Source of the DNA: an uncultured bacterium
GTDB lineage: Bacteria > Cyanobacteriota > Vampirovibrionia > Gastranaerophilales > Gastranaerophilaceae
DNA: 34,034 nucleotides
Direction: 5' to 3'
Assembly (NCBI GenBank): GCA_900553845.1
Contig: USEW01000005.1
Coordinates: forward strand, 1 to 34,034
In this document: piece by piece, positions 8,160 through 15,013 of the stretch
How the letters are laid out: each line of letters begins with the position of its first letter
Numbering within the stretch: the first letter of the stretch is position 1
The notes under the pieces: generated by a model
What the model was told of the DNA's origin: nothing
The model's database searches: none
Seen by the model: only the letters and a program-made list of their open reading frames with translations
Made by a program: the position numbers and the translations under genes

Positions 8160-8756
8160 TTACGATTGGATACGGTTCAAAAAATTATACAGATTACCTA
8201 CAGATGTATTGTACTGTTTAGCAATTAATGTTTTTGGTACTCTCAAGGACACCAGCTTCATAATGTCTTCCATGTGCGGGTCTAGTTTAGACTTACCTTT
8301 ACCTTTTGAACGACCTAACTTCACTCCTGCTATCTTTCTTGCTCTTAATCCCTCTGTAGTCCGTAAACTAATTAATTCCCTCTCTATTTGAGCAACAAGG
8401 GCAAAGATTGTTTTTGTAACCGTTGAAGCAATCGAGTTATCCATATTGCAAAAGTTTTCTTTCAATGAATACAAAGTAATACCTTTGTCCTGTGTTATTT
8501 GTATTACTTCTAGTATCTGAATGGTTGACCTTGCAATCCTTGATAACTCAGGAACTATCAAAACGTCTCCCTTACTCATGGAGTCTAATAATGCCCCAAG
8601 TTTACGATACTTATAACTGAATTTACCGCTAACTTTTTCTTCTGTAAATTCAACATTACCAAGTTTCATACGGTTAGCAAACTGTAGTATATCAATTTTA
8701 TTTTTCTCAGTATCCTGTAATACTGTGGATACCCTTAAAAATGCTTTAGTTGTCAT
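8160..8756 (-). CDS. Serine resolvase/invertase family recombinase
   Basis: Small serine recombinase of 198 residues, the usual size for plasmid resolvases. FLRVST near the start gives Arg8 and the nucleophile Ser10. VLIVPELSRIARSTIQ (about residues 64-79) is the conserved active-site loop with its arginines, and ERELISLRTTEGL leads into the long E helix. The C-terminal part has a helix-turn-helix (LIAKQYNTSVGNLYNFLN) for DNA binding. AGAGGT lies upstream of ATG 8756. Likely job: resolving multimers of the circular form of the element, or inverting a segment. Three near-identical repeats lie just upstream (8802-8881), a plausible recombination site. It is distinct from the large recombinase at 13292. 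Confidence 0.9.
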   Translation of the reverse strand: MTTKAFLRVSTVLQDTEKNKIDILQFANRMKLGNVEFTEEKVSGKFSYKYRKLGALLDSMSKGDVLIVPELSRIARSTIQILEVIQITQDKGITLYSLKENFCNMDNSIASTVTKTIFALVAQIERELISLRTTEGLRARKIAGVKLGRSKGKGKSKLDPHMEDIMKLVSLRVPKTLIAKQYNTSVGNLYNFLNRIQS

Positions 8757-8801
8757 GTGTTATTACCTCTTTTTAATAAAAACCTTGTTTTCTAATTTAT
8801 C

Positions 8802-8881
8802 TTGTATGAATGTGAACTATGAAAGACAGACCTTTTTATTGTATGAATTAACTCAATAAATATGTTCGTTATCTTTGTATG
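8802..8881. repeat. Three TTGTATG repeats spaced 36-37 bp: candidate resolvase site
   Basis: TTGTATGAAT occurs at 8802 and 8839, and TTGTATG again at 8875. All three sit in the same orientation and each is preceded by a TTAT-like tract. They fill the gap between the resolvase start and the DUF2958-like gene. Resolvases commonly act at multi-subsite res regions immediately upstream of their gene, so this is a plausible res site or operator. The assignment rests on position and repetition. Confidence 0.45.
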
Positions 8882-8882
8882 C

Positions 8883-9299
8883 TCACAGACTTGTTGCCTC
8901 ATATTCTTTCCTGTATTCTGCTATCGTTTTCGGGGTGAAATTAAGGTCAAGATTAAGTAAGGGCAGTTGTAGAAAGATGGGTGCAAGGTCGATGTAGCCA
9001 GCTTCAAGATACCCTAAGCCTAAGCTCGTATAGCCAAAATGCTGATTGTATCCACTTTTATCTATTTCAGTTACATAGATGTCAACATTACCGTAAAAGT
9101 AGTGTAGAACTGGTTTAACTTCTTCACCTTGTCCGTCTGTCTCATAGATTGAGGGTGCTGAGCTGATTACATTAGCTAATTTATCGGCAATGTCTTCATA
9201 GTATTCATGTTCTGCTCCCATGAGACTCTCAATAAAACATTGAGCTTGACTCTGTGGCATGAATTTTAAAATTGTTTTGATATTATCTTGATTTACCAT
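8883..9299 (-). CDS. DUF2958-like plasmid/phage accessory protein
   Basis: 138 residues. The C-terminal half runs from LHYFYGNVDIYVTEID through HFGYTSLGLGYLEAGYIDL to LDLNFTPKTIAEYR. It has the layout I associate with DUF2958: aromatic-rich strand, T-E-x-D, F-G-x-x-x-L, an E-x-G-Y-I/V block, then D-L-x-F-x-P. Such proteins are common on plasmids and conjugative elements and their biochemical role is not established. The N-terminal 60 residues are helical and unrecognised. AAAGGAG precedes ATG 9299, directly after a hairpin that ends the upstream gene, so translation is independent although transcription may be shared with 9340-9633. Confidence 0.65.
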   Translation of the reverse strand: MVNQDNIKTILKFMPQSQAQCFIESLMGAEHEYYEDIADKLANVISSAPSIYETDGQGEEVKPVLHYFYGNVDIYVTEIDKSGYNQHFGYTSLGLGYLEAGYIDLAPIFLQLPLLNLDLNFTPKTIAEYRKEYEATSL

Positions 9300-9316
9300 T
9301 ACTTACTCCTTTAAAA

Positions 9317-9345
9317 GTGTAGAGGGGGAGAGAAACCCCCTACAC
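9317..9345 (-). terminator. Intercistronic hairpin between the coiled-coil and DUF2958-like genes
   Basis: GTGTAG-A-GGGGG (9317-9328) pairs with CCCCCTACAC (9336-9345) apart from a small bulge. The stem begins at the stop codon of the 9340-9633 gene. Read leftward it is followed by TTTTAAAGGAG, so the short U-run merges into the ribosome-binding site of the next gene. It may be a partial terminator or an mRNA-stabilising element. Confidence 0.5.
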
Positions 9346-9633
9346 TATATCAAACTTCATATAACTAGAAACCTTTAACAATGCTTTGTATAGCTCTGCA
9401 TACTTTGTTTTAAGAGTCTTTGTATCAACATTATTTCTTGTGATTTCCTTTAATGTAAAGGTGAAAGCTCCAGCTTTAAGCTCCGTTACATTAGCTTTGT
9501 TCATCACTTCTTTAACCTCTGCAACTTTCTCATCTCTAAGCTCTTTTAATTCAGCGATTTTAGAGTCTAAAGATTTGATAACTTTTGCGTTGTCTTCTAA
9601 ATTGATGTTTGTTGTGATTACTTGTGCTACCAT
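9340..9633 (-). CDS. Small coiled-coil mobile-element protein (hypothetical)
   Basis: 97 residues from ATG 9633, chosen because AAAGGAC sits just upstream; a longer in-frame start exists at 9720 but would run through the promoter. The N-terminal half is a charged heptad-like helix (SLDSKIAELKELRDEKVAEVKEV). The C-terminal half, NNVDTKTLKTKYAELYKALLK ending YMKFDIV, resembles the 'D-x-K-x-L-K-x-x-x-P-E-x-Y ... R-F-x-I' tail seen in some phage recombination or replication accessory proteins. I would not assign a function. It is transcribed from the minus arm of the symmetric promoter region at 9674-9782, probably together with the DUF2958-like gene and possibly the resolvase. Confidence 0.6.
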   Translation of the reverse strand: MVAQVITTNINLEDNAKVIKSLDSKIAELKELRDEKVAEVKEVMNKANVTELKAGAFTFTLKEITRNNVDTKTLKTKYAELYKALLKVSSYMKFDIV

Positions 9634-9674
9634 TGTTTTTGTCCTTTCATTTAATTCGTTTTCCTTACTTTTAT

Positions 9675-9703
9675 ATATTACATCACTATTGATAGAATTA
9701 CAA
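9675..9703 (-). promoter_or_regulatory. Sigma70-type promoter, minus arm of a symmetric divergent pair
   Basis: Read leftward: -35 TTGTAA (complement of 9698-9703), a 17-bp spacer, and -10 TAATAT (complement of 9675-9680). The predicted start near 9668 leaves a leader of about 35 nt that includes the AAAGGAC ribosome site. Confidence 0.65.
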
Positions 9704-9752
9704 CATGTATGATGTACCATATTTACACTTCTTTACATTTCTATCATAAGTG

Positions 9753-9781
9753 TTGTATTAACATCAACAATGATGTAATAT
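9753..9781 (+). promoter_or_regulatory. Sigma70-type promoter, plus arm; predicted leaderless transcript
   Basis: -35 TTGTAT (9753-9758), 17-bp spacer, -10 TAATAT (9776-9781). The expected transcription start, six to seven bases after the -10, coincides with the ATG at 9788. There is no Shine-Dalgarno before that ATG, which agrees with a leaderless mRNA. Confidence 0.65.
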
Positions 9782-9787
9782 ACAAAT

Positions 9788-10168
9788 ATGGTTAATAAGA
9801 ATGGTAAACAATTAAATAGGCTGGAATTACAGCTACAAAAGAAAATAGAGGGCATCATGCAAGATGAGGAAGTTAAGTTCTCTATATTCTTGCCTGTACT
9901 TAGAAATGATATGCCAGAGGATAAATCCTCTAATGAGTATAAAAACAAGCACAAAGCAGAGTATTTAAAGCAGCTACGAGCTTCCTATTCAGTTGAAGAG
10001 ATTAAGAACATGCTCGGTGTGCTTAACTATGACTTATTATTAACGCTAGATAACAAAGTTATTGACCCTGTTAAGTATGGATTTGATGATATTAAGGTTA
10101 AATATACAGACCTCATGGCTGTGTGTGAGTTGCTTGGAATAAAAATAGAGTGGTTAAAAAAAGATTGA
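9788..10168 (+). CDS. Unrecognised 126-aa element protein from a leaderless transcript
   Basis: I do not recognise a family. The protein is charged and mostly helical. It starts MVNKNGKQLNRLELQLQKKI and carries YLKQLRASYSVEEIKNMLG, which has helix-turn-helix-like spacing, then MAVCELLGIKIEWLKKD at the end. A role as a small DNA-binding regulator of the neighbouring divergent promoters would fit its size and position but is inference. It has no ribosome-binding site, and the promoter spacing puts the transcript start at or next to its ATG. It is the first gene of the rightward plasmid-core cluster. Confidence 0.6.
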   Translation: MVNKNGKQLNRLELQLQKKIEGIMQDEEVKFSIFLPVLRNDMPEDKSSNEYKNKHKAEYLKQLRASYSVEEIKNMLGVLNYDLLLTLDNKVIDPVKYGFDDIKVKYTDLMAVCELLGIKIEWLKKD

Positions 10169-10303
10169 TAGAACACTTTTTTATCATGAGCCAAAATTTG
10201 TTTTACTATACATACGGAAATTTTCAATTTTTTCAAAACTTTGGATGTACCTATTGCATTAAGGGGTTTTGAGTGAAGAGTCTGTTTATGGTAGGATTAG
10301 GAC

Positions 10304-11167
10304 ATGAGAAGAATTTTCAGTTATAACTTAGCTATATTATTTTACTTCTTACAAGGTAAGACCTTGAGTATTCCTTATGTTGCAAATAGGATACCAAAAG
10401 AAACCCTTGACTCTTTATTTGATAACCTTGAAAGTATTGTAAATAGCTCAAACTCAGCACAAAATGTATTTTACAGAGAAGTAGAAAATGATTTTTATAT
10501 AGTATCGGTCAAAGAACCTCAAAGAGATATACTCAAAGATTATTTACAGAAATACTGTGAAGAATTAGTGAATGACCGTTTAGAGACACGTAATCAGAAT
10601 GTATTAAAGTGGAATTATGTTCGGCAAGAATTTATAAAAAGGCTAGCACCTTTAAATTTGAATTGCTTTATTTCAACTAATATTTACGCTATGCCTCAGT
10701 TAGCTCCTGAGCTAATTAAACTACATGATAATGGTGGTTATGATTTAGATATTAAAATTGATACTGCTAACGAGAGTGTCAGCGAGGAAAGTTTTAGCTT
10801 TAAATGTTCCTTAAACTTAAGCGGTATCCTTGAAGAACCAACAGAACCTAAGTCTAAAAGCAAAAAGAAAGACCCAAAGCAAGAGGCAGAACAAGAAAAG
10901 CGAAAACGCACAAAATTTACTCGTAAAACAGGGAAGCTCTATAATCACCTTAAATGTAAGGCTAAAGCTGGCAAATTTAATTTTGCTAAGTCTGACTTAA
11001 CAAATAATAAACTAGATATAACCATGAAAACATTATATATGGCTGTTAAAAGACTTAACGAACAATATCAGGAAATATATGATACAGAAAAGATATTGCT
11101 TAAAGGAGATAGAGGAGAGGGAGAATACATTTTGGAAGATGTTTGGAGGTATAAAGATTTTGACTAA
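10304..11167 (+). CDS. Unrecognised 287-aa plasmid-core protein with a basic linker
   Basis: Starts at ATG 10304 with AGGA about seven bases upstream. The N-terminal 170 residues form a mixed alpha/beta region that I cannot place in a family. Residues about 185-215 are a strongly basic low-complexity linker (KSKSKKKDPKQEAEQEKRKR) followed by TRKTGKLYNHLKCKAK. The last 70 residues (LDITMKTLYMAVKRLNEQY, then EGEYILEDVW) could form a winged-helix-like unit. The basic linker and the place just before a terminator, a repeat array and the replication initiator suggest DNA binding, perhaps in copy control or replication. That is inference from composition and context. Confidence 0.55.
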   Translation: MRRIFSYNLAILFYFLQGKTLSIPYVANRIPKETLDSLFDNLESIVNSSNSAQNVFYREVENDFYIVSVKEPQRDILKDYLQKYCEELVNDRLETRNQNVLKWNYVRQEFIKRLAPLNLNCFISTNIYAMPQLAPELIKLHDNGGYDLDIKIDTANESVSEESFSFKCSLNLSGILEEPTEPKSKSKKKDPKQEAEQEKRKRTKFTRKTGKLYNHLKCKAKAGKFNFAKSDLTNNKLDITMKTLYMAVKRLNEQYQEIYDTEKILLKGDRGEGEYILEDVWRYKDFD

Positions 11168-11208
11168 CAACGTGGATTTTTAACTAACATCTTAATAAAA
11201 CTTTACAA

Positions 11209-11244
11209 AGATACTGTTATCAAATAATAACAGTATCTTTTTTT
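11209..11244 (+). terminator. Strong intrinsic terminator
   Basis: AGATACTGTTAT (11209-11220) and ATAACAGTATCT (11227-11238) form a perfect 12-bp stem with a 6-nt loop, followed by seven T residues. It ends the transcript of the 9788/10304 genes and insulates the following repeat region. Confidence 0.88.
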
Positions 11245-11303
11245 CTAACTAACTTACTTAACTAACCAACTCACTAACCATCGTTAGTTGGTTATTTTAA
11301 CTA
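11245..11303. repeat. Tetranucleotide-periodic CTAA/CTTA/ACCA tract plus bulged hairpin: candidate replication origin
   Basis: From about 11246 the sequence repeats in four-base steps (CTAA, CTAA, CTTA, CTTA, ACTA, ACCA, ACTC, ACTA, ACCA). It then folds back: TAACCAA, a CTCA bulge and CTAAC pair with GTTAG and TTGGTTA around the loop CATC, ending near 11294. It lies between a strong terminator and the replication-initiator gene, where an initiator-binding array and hairpin nick site would be expected. Origin function is inferred. Confidence 0.45.
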
Positions 11304-11339
11304 GGTCATAATCCTCAACAGAAAACGAGGTAATGACTA

Positions 11340-12770
11340 ATGACACAAAAGACTCACGAAGCAAATAACAATATTCAACCTGTTAGAGTAGTTGACGAAA
11401 TATTGACCGAAACAATCCCTGAGTTTGAAGATGAGTACGACATTGAAGACTTGAAAGACTCAGACGGCTTAGATGATATTTTACCGTATGACAATTCAAG
11501 AGAAACTTACGACTACAACTACACAAGAGAAGATGAAGACAGGGCTATACCTGAGCTTCATCTCGACTCTGTGCAACAACAAAGCGATATTATCGGGTAT
11601 GATTACATCAAATTACGCCTGTCTCTAATTCATGCTGATGAAGCAGGATTTACGGTTAAGAGAGAAAAATTCTTTAGAACCAGCAAACCTCATATTCCAG
11701 CGACTAAAGACGAAAATATACTCTGTTTGTACTCAGAGGAAAAATCTTATATACAAATGCTTCTTACTCAAAGAGAGCAAGATGTATTAAACGCTAATAC
11801 TTATGATGACCAGCCATTCAGAAAGGCGAAGCTGGAGTTTCCTAACGCTAAACCCTTTTTTAATAAGGACGATTTACGCTTAGGTCTCGTACACATGTAC
11901 TTTAACAATGGCGATTTTATCGTAAGCATAAGTGGCAAGATTGTTTCAAGTGAGGGTAACTTAGGACTAATAACTCGTAACAATATTGATGAAGCTCTTA
12001 ATGTGATTAAGTCAACAGGGTTGATAGATTTTAATAACAATGCCTTTATAGCTAGAGCAGAGGTATTATCTACTCATGTTACTAATGACTTACTTACAGA
12101 CGATATAAACTCAGATTTAAAGTCATTCTCTAGCTTTCTTCCTTTAAGGACAGACCGATACTGTGTACTTAACTATGGTAATAGTGGCTATGAGATACTA
12201 GCAAGGGGCAAGCAGTCTAAACAAACTCCTAATTATCAATTCTGTATCTATAATAAAGGTGCAGAAATCAGAGAGCATAGACAACGTAGCTATATTAAGC
12301 GTATCGGTGCAAGAGGCATGGATATTGCTAACAACACCATAAGAATGGAGCTACGCTTGAGAAACTTCCCTGCTATAAGGAAATTCCTTGCTCCAAACCG
12401 TAAAAAGGGGACATTAACGCTTAATGAGTTGCTGGCATGTGAGCAGAGACCTGTTATACAGATGTTAAGCCTCTTGAATATAACTGCCGAAAGTCTTAAA
12501 GAGGCTAGAGGCAAGTATATAACTATGGTTGAAGAGGATACTTGCCCAACACAAGCCGAGTTTGAACGCATGCATGGACTCATAAGGTTATTAGAGCTGC
12601 ATGAATACGATTTATCAAAAGTCCGAAGCTACATTGAAGTAGAGACAAAACGCAAGACCCATTCTACATATTTCAAAGAAAAACGAGACATCCTGCAACG
12701 CTACATCACCTGCTACATGCCTCTGACAGTAGATAACTTGACTGAAGTTATACAGGCTATGAGTTATTAG
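11340..12770 (+). CDS. Replication initiation protein, resembling the phage/plasmid gpII/X family
   Basis: 476 residues from ATG 11340, with GAGGT upstream at 11327-11331. The first 75 residues are very acidic (EFEDEYDIEDLKDSDGLDD) and look disordered. The body has an IGYDYIKLRLSL strand, a central region with YQFCIYNKGAEIREHRQRS, and then NNTIRMELRLRNFPAIRKFL followed by GTLTLNELL. The 'Y-N-K-G-x-E-I' and 'R-x-E-x-R-L-R-N' blocks are what I recall from rolling-circle initiators of the filamentous-phage gpII/X type. These nick one strand at the origin through tyrosine chemistry. I cannot name the catalytic tyrosine with confidence. The repeat-and-hairpin tract just upstream supports a replication role. 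The stop codon lies within the ribosome-binding site of the next small gene, so the two are coupled. Confidence 0.6.
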   Translation: MTQKTHEANNNIQPVRVVDEILTETIPEFEDEYDIEDLKDSDGLDDILPYDNSRETYDYNYTREDEDRAIPELHLDSVQQQSDIIGYDYIKLRLSLIHADEAGFTVKREKFFRTSKPHIPATKDENILCLYSEEKSYIQMLLTQREQDVLNANTYDDQPFRKAKLEFPNAKPFFNKDDLRLGLVHMYFNNGDFIVSISGKIVSSEGNLGLITRNNIDEALNVIKSTGLIDFNNNAFIARAEVLSTHVTNDLLTDDINSDLKSFSSFLPLRTDRYCVLNYGNSGYEILARGKQSKQTPNYQFCIYNKGAEIREHRQRSYIKRIGARGMDIANNTIRMELRLRNFPAIRKFLAPNRKKGTLTLNELLACEQRPVIQMLSLLNITAESLKEARGKYITMVEEDTCPTQAEFERMHGLIRLLELHEYDLSKVRSYIEVETKRKTHSTYFKEKRDILQRYITCYMPLTVDNLTEVIQAMSY

Positions 12771-12782
12771 GGGGTGGCATAG

Positions 12783-12914
12783 ATGACAGACAATAACCCT
12801 AATAATGCATGCCCACTTGCTTATGAATATAACGAGGATGTCCTAGAGTTCTTATCCTTGTTACTGGAAGAATATCTAAAACAACAAAGACTTAATAAAA
12901 GTCCGCCAGAGTAG
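12783..12914 (+). CDS. 43-aa small protein coupled to the replication gene
   Basis: ATG 12783 is preceded by an unusually strong GGGGGTGG at 12771-12778, which begins right at the stop codon of the initiator gene. The frame runs 43 codons to TAG 12912-12914 and starts MTDNNPNNACPLAYEYNED, then VLEFLSLLLEEYLKQQR. It is acidic with one amphipathic helix. I do not recognise it. The good ribosome site, coupling and sensible composition argue that it is real; copy-number or partner-protein roles are open. Confidence 0.55.
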   Translation: MTDNNPNNACPLAYEYNEDVLEFLSLLLEEYLKQQRLNKSPPE

Positions 12915-12974
12915 GCGAGCGTTTGAATACACAGGATTTTAAACAAGCACATTATAAGAAATGAGGTAATAAAT

Positions 12975-13184
12975 ATGAAAATTAAAATTAAAAAAATTTC
13001 AAGTAACCTTGAAGATTTAATGGCAGAACGCTTTTATAAAACTGTTCATAGCAGACGTATTAAAAAAGGAATTATAAACGGTAAAATACGCCGTATATCT
13101 GAATACTATGCAAACGGTGAGATGTCAAAAGAAGATTTTGACCGAAAGAAAAGCGAGTTAGAGTTGAAGCTGAAAAATATATAA
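12975..13184 (+). CDS. 69-aa basic protein with a SHOCT-like C-terminus
   Basis: Starts MKIKIKKISSNLEDLM behind GAGGT at 12963-12967. The C-terminal part YANGEMSKEDFDRKKSELELKL has the pattern of short C-terminal (SHOCT-like) helices, where G-x-I/M-S/T-x-E-E/D-F-x-x-K-K-x-x-L is typical. A similar phrase, DNAIDKETYERKKAELTREV, occurs in the coiled coil of the large recombinase encoded next. It could be a partner that docks on that coiled coil, or a small DNA-binding protein. It is followed by its own terminator, so it is not co-transcribed with the recombinase. Confidence 0.6.
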   Translation: MKIKIKKISSNLEDLMAERFYKTVHSRRIKKGIINGKIRRISEYYANGEMSKEDFDRKKSELELKLKNI

Positions 13185-13206
13185 ACCTCACTTTCACTTT
13201 ATTTAT

Positions 13207-13237
13207 GGGTTGGGCTAAATAAAACCCAACCCTTTTT
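13207..13237 (+). terminator. Intrinsic terminator
   Basis: GGGTTGGG (13207-13214) pairs with CCCAACCC (13225-13232) and is followed by five T residues. It separates the small SHOCT-like gene from the large recombinase. Confidence 0.85.
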
Positions 13238-13291
13238 CATATCCGATTGCAGAGAATTATTTATTAGTTAAGATACAGTAAAGGAGACAAC

Positions 13292-14830
13292 ATGTACGCA
13301 TTAAATAATAAGCACGAATTAAAAGCAAAAGTAGCCGTAATACTGGGTAGAGTATCCTCTAAACCACAAGAGGACGGCTATTCTATTGACGGACAGGTTA
13401 ATAAAGGCAGAGCTTATTGTGCAAGAAGAGGTTTAAAGGTTATTCAAGAGTACACGTTCCATGAAAGTTCCACACGTGGAAGCCGTCCTAAGCTCTTTGA
13501 AATGATTAAGTTCATTGAGAAACAAAAAGAACCTGTTGCCCTTATTTGTGATAAAGTCGATAGACTTCAACGTGGCTTTAAAGAAGCTCCAATATTAGAC
13601 AAGCTACGACAAAACGGTAAACTTGAAATACACCTAATGACCGAGCAACAAGTGCTACATCAAAATTCAACCAGTCAAGAACTTATGATATACAATGTTT
13701 TTGTCATGATGGCTCAAAGTTATACAGATAGTTTATCAGATAACATAAAACGTTCTCATGCAGAGATGATAAAGCAAGGACGTGTATTTACAAAGTTAAG
13801 AGTCGGTTATAAAAGAAACGAGAAAGACCCTAAAGAAATATTGATAGATGATAGTTGTGCTTTCCTTATAAGAAAACTCTTTGTTGAATACGCTACTGGC
13901 TTGTATTCCGTTGATGAACTATGGGAAAAGTCGAAAGAGTGGGGATTGAAGAATAAGAAAACAGGGAAACCCTTTGATAGAAGCAATATAGGTAAAATCC
14001 TCATGGATGAATTCTATATCGGGATAGAAGTTATTAACAAAGGTAAAAAGAACGAAATTAGATACCCTCATATATACCCTCATCTCATATCGGATGAGTT
14101 ATTTGAAAGATGTCGCAAGGTTAGAGAGGGTAAAGGTCGTAACCACTCTAACAAAATTAAAGACAACAGGCATGGTTTATTTAAGGGCATGATTAAATGT
14201 AAAAATTGTGGGTGTACCGTAACCCCCGAACCACCTAAAAAGGGTAAATATATCTACCTTAGACCGAAACCGAAAAACGGTTGTAACTGCAAGCAGATAA
14301 ATGAAGAGGTGGCAAATAAACTTGTTGAAGATACTTTGAAAGACATGACCATACCCGAAGATATACTGGAAATGTATCTCAATAAGTTAAAACAACGCTT
14401 TGATACTCAACATCAAGAAGAAACCCAGCAACAAAAGATGAAGTTACGTGACCTTGACATCACTAAGAAACGTCTTGATAGATTAGTTGATGTTTACCTT
14501 GATAACGCTATTGATAAGGAAACTTACGAGCGTAAGAAAGCAGAATTGACCCGAGAAGTTAGCCTGCTGGAAAATCAGATTGCTAATTTTAATAACAATG
14601 TCGAACAAGTGCATATCAGTATGAAACACCTGCTGGAAGTGGTTTCTCGGATTTATGAACTATATGCGAGTTCGGAAATTGATAGAAAACGTAAGATTTT
14701 GAAATTAGTATTTCCGAACTTTTGGCTGGACGGTCGAGAGCTAAGCTATGACATAAAAAAGCCCTTTGATGAGTTCATCAAAGGTGCTAATTATCTCTTA
14801 AATTGGAACATAGGGGATTCGAACCCCTGA
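13292..14830 (+). CDS. Large serine recombinase (integrase) ending inside tRNA-Ala
   Basis: 512 residues. The N-terminal resolvase domain has ILGRVSSKPQEDGYSIDGQ with Arg20 and nucleophile Ser22, and CDKVDRLQRG as the second active-site block. A recombinase DNA-binding domain follows (about 160-280), then a zinc ribbon (CKNCGC ... NGCNCK, about 302-335) and a long coiled coil (about 365-440). This is the standard layout of site-specific integrases for phages and integrative elements. AAAGGAG precedes ATG 13292. The last nine codons and the stop are read from the 3' end of the tRNA-Ala gene on the other strand, so the C-terminus shown (NWNIGDSNP) is a product of integration and would differ in the circular form. 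Confidence 0.93.
   Translation: MYALNNKHELKAKVAVILGRVSSKPQEDGYSIDGQVNKGRAYCARRGLKVIQEYTFHESSTRGSRPKLFEMIKFIEKQKEPVALICDKVDRLQRGFKEAPILDKLRQNGKLEIHLMTEQQVLHQNSTSQELMIYNVFVMMAQSYTDSLSDNIKRSHAEMIKQGRVFTKLRVGYKRNEKDPKEILIDDSCAFLIRKLFVEYATGLYSVDELWEKSKEWGLKNKKTGKPFDRSNIGKILMDEFYIGIEVINKGKKNEIRYPHIYPHLISDELFERCRKVREGKGRNHSNKIKDNRHGLFKGMIKCKNCGCTVTPEPPKKGKYIYLRPKPKNGCNCKQINEEVANKLVEDTLKDMTIPEDILEMYLNKLKQRFDTQHQEETQQQKMKLRDLDITKKRLDRLVDVYLDNAIDKETYERKKAELTREVSLLENQIANFNNNVEQVHISMKHLLEVVSRIYELYASSEIDRKRKILKLVFPNFWLDGRELSYDIKKPFDEFIKGANYLLNWNIGDSNP
14804..14830. other. Putative attachment site (right end of element) in the tRNA-Ala 3' end
   Basis: The T-arm and 3' acceptor half of tRNA-Ala coincide with the last 27 bases of the recombinase gene. 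This is the expected geometry of an integrated element's right junction. The exact crossover cannot be read, and I found no second copy of this tRNA segment near 2110-2135, where the left end should be. Confidence 0.5.
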
Positions 14831-14876
14831 CCCCAACACTGCCAGTGTTGTGCGCTACCAACTGCGCTAATGTCCC
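14804..14876 (-). tRNA. tRNA-Ala (anticodon GGC)
   Basis: A 73-nt cloverleaf on the minus strand. The acceptor GGGACAT pairs with ATGTTCC, including the G3-U70 wobble that defines alanine tRNAs. The D-stem is GCGC/GCGC, the anticodon stem CAACA/TGTTG with loop CT-GGC-AG, and the T-arm AGGGG-TTCGAAT-CCCCT. The discriminator is A and CCA is not encoded. It reads alanine GCC/GCU codons. Its 3' half overlaps the recombinase gene and is the probable integration target. Confidence 0.95.
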
Positions 14877-15013
14877 AATTACTATAATTTATTTTATTAC
14901 AAAAAGAAAAAAAACCAATATACAATTTTTTTTTGTAAAAAAAAGTTAACATTCTCCTGTTTTACTAGCAATTTTTTTTTTTACGGTGTTTAAATAAAAG
15001 TGAAGGAATGTTT

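Larger units (their letters stand above)
9674..9782. promoter_or_regulatory. 12-bp inverted repeats overlapping both divergent -10 elements
   Basis: TATATTACATCA (9674-9685) and TGATGTAATATA (9771-9782) are perfect inverse copies, each covering the -10 region of one promoter. A protein binding TGATGTAATATA would shut both promoters at once, so these look like operators. No regulator gene is identified. Confidence 0.5.

Noticed and set aside
8802..8881. CRISPR array for the three TTGTATG repeats
   Set aside because: The repeats are only 7-10 bp, there are three, and no cas genes are in the window.
9634..9720. Upstream start of the small coiled-coil gene at 9720
   Set aside because: It would run through the predicted -10 and leader; ATG 9633 has AAAGGAC directly upstream.
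12290..12583. Minus-strand frame of 97 codons within the replication gene
   Set aside because: It is antisense to a well-supported gene and has no ribosome site or recognisable domain.
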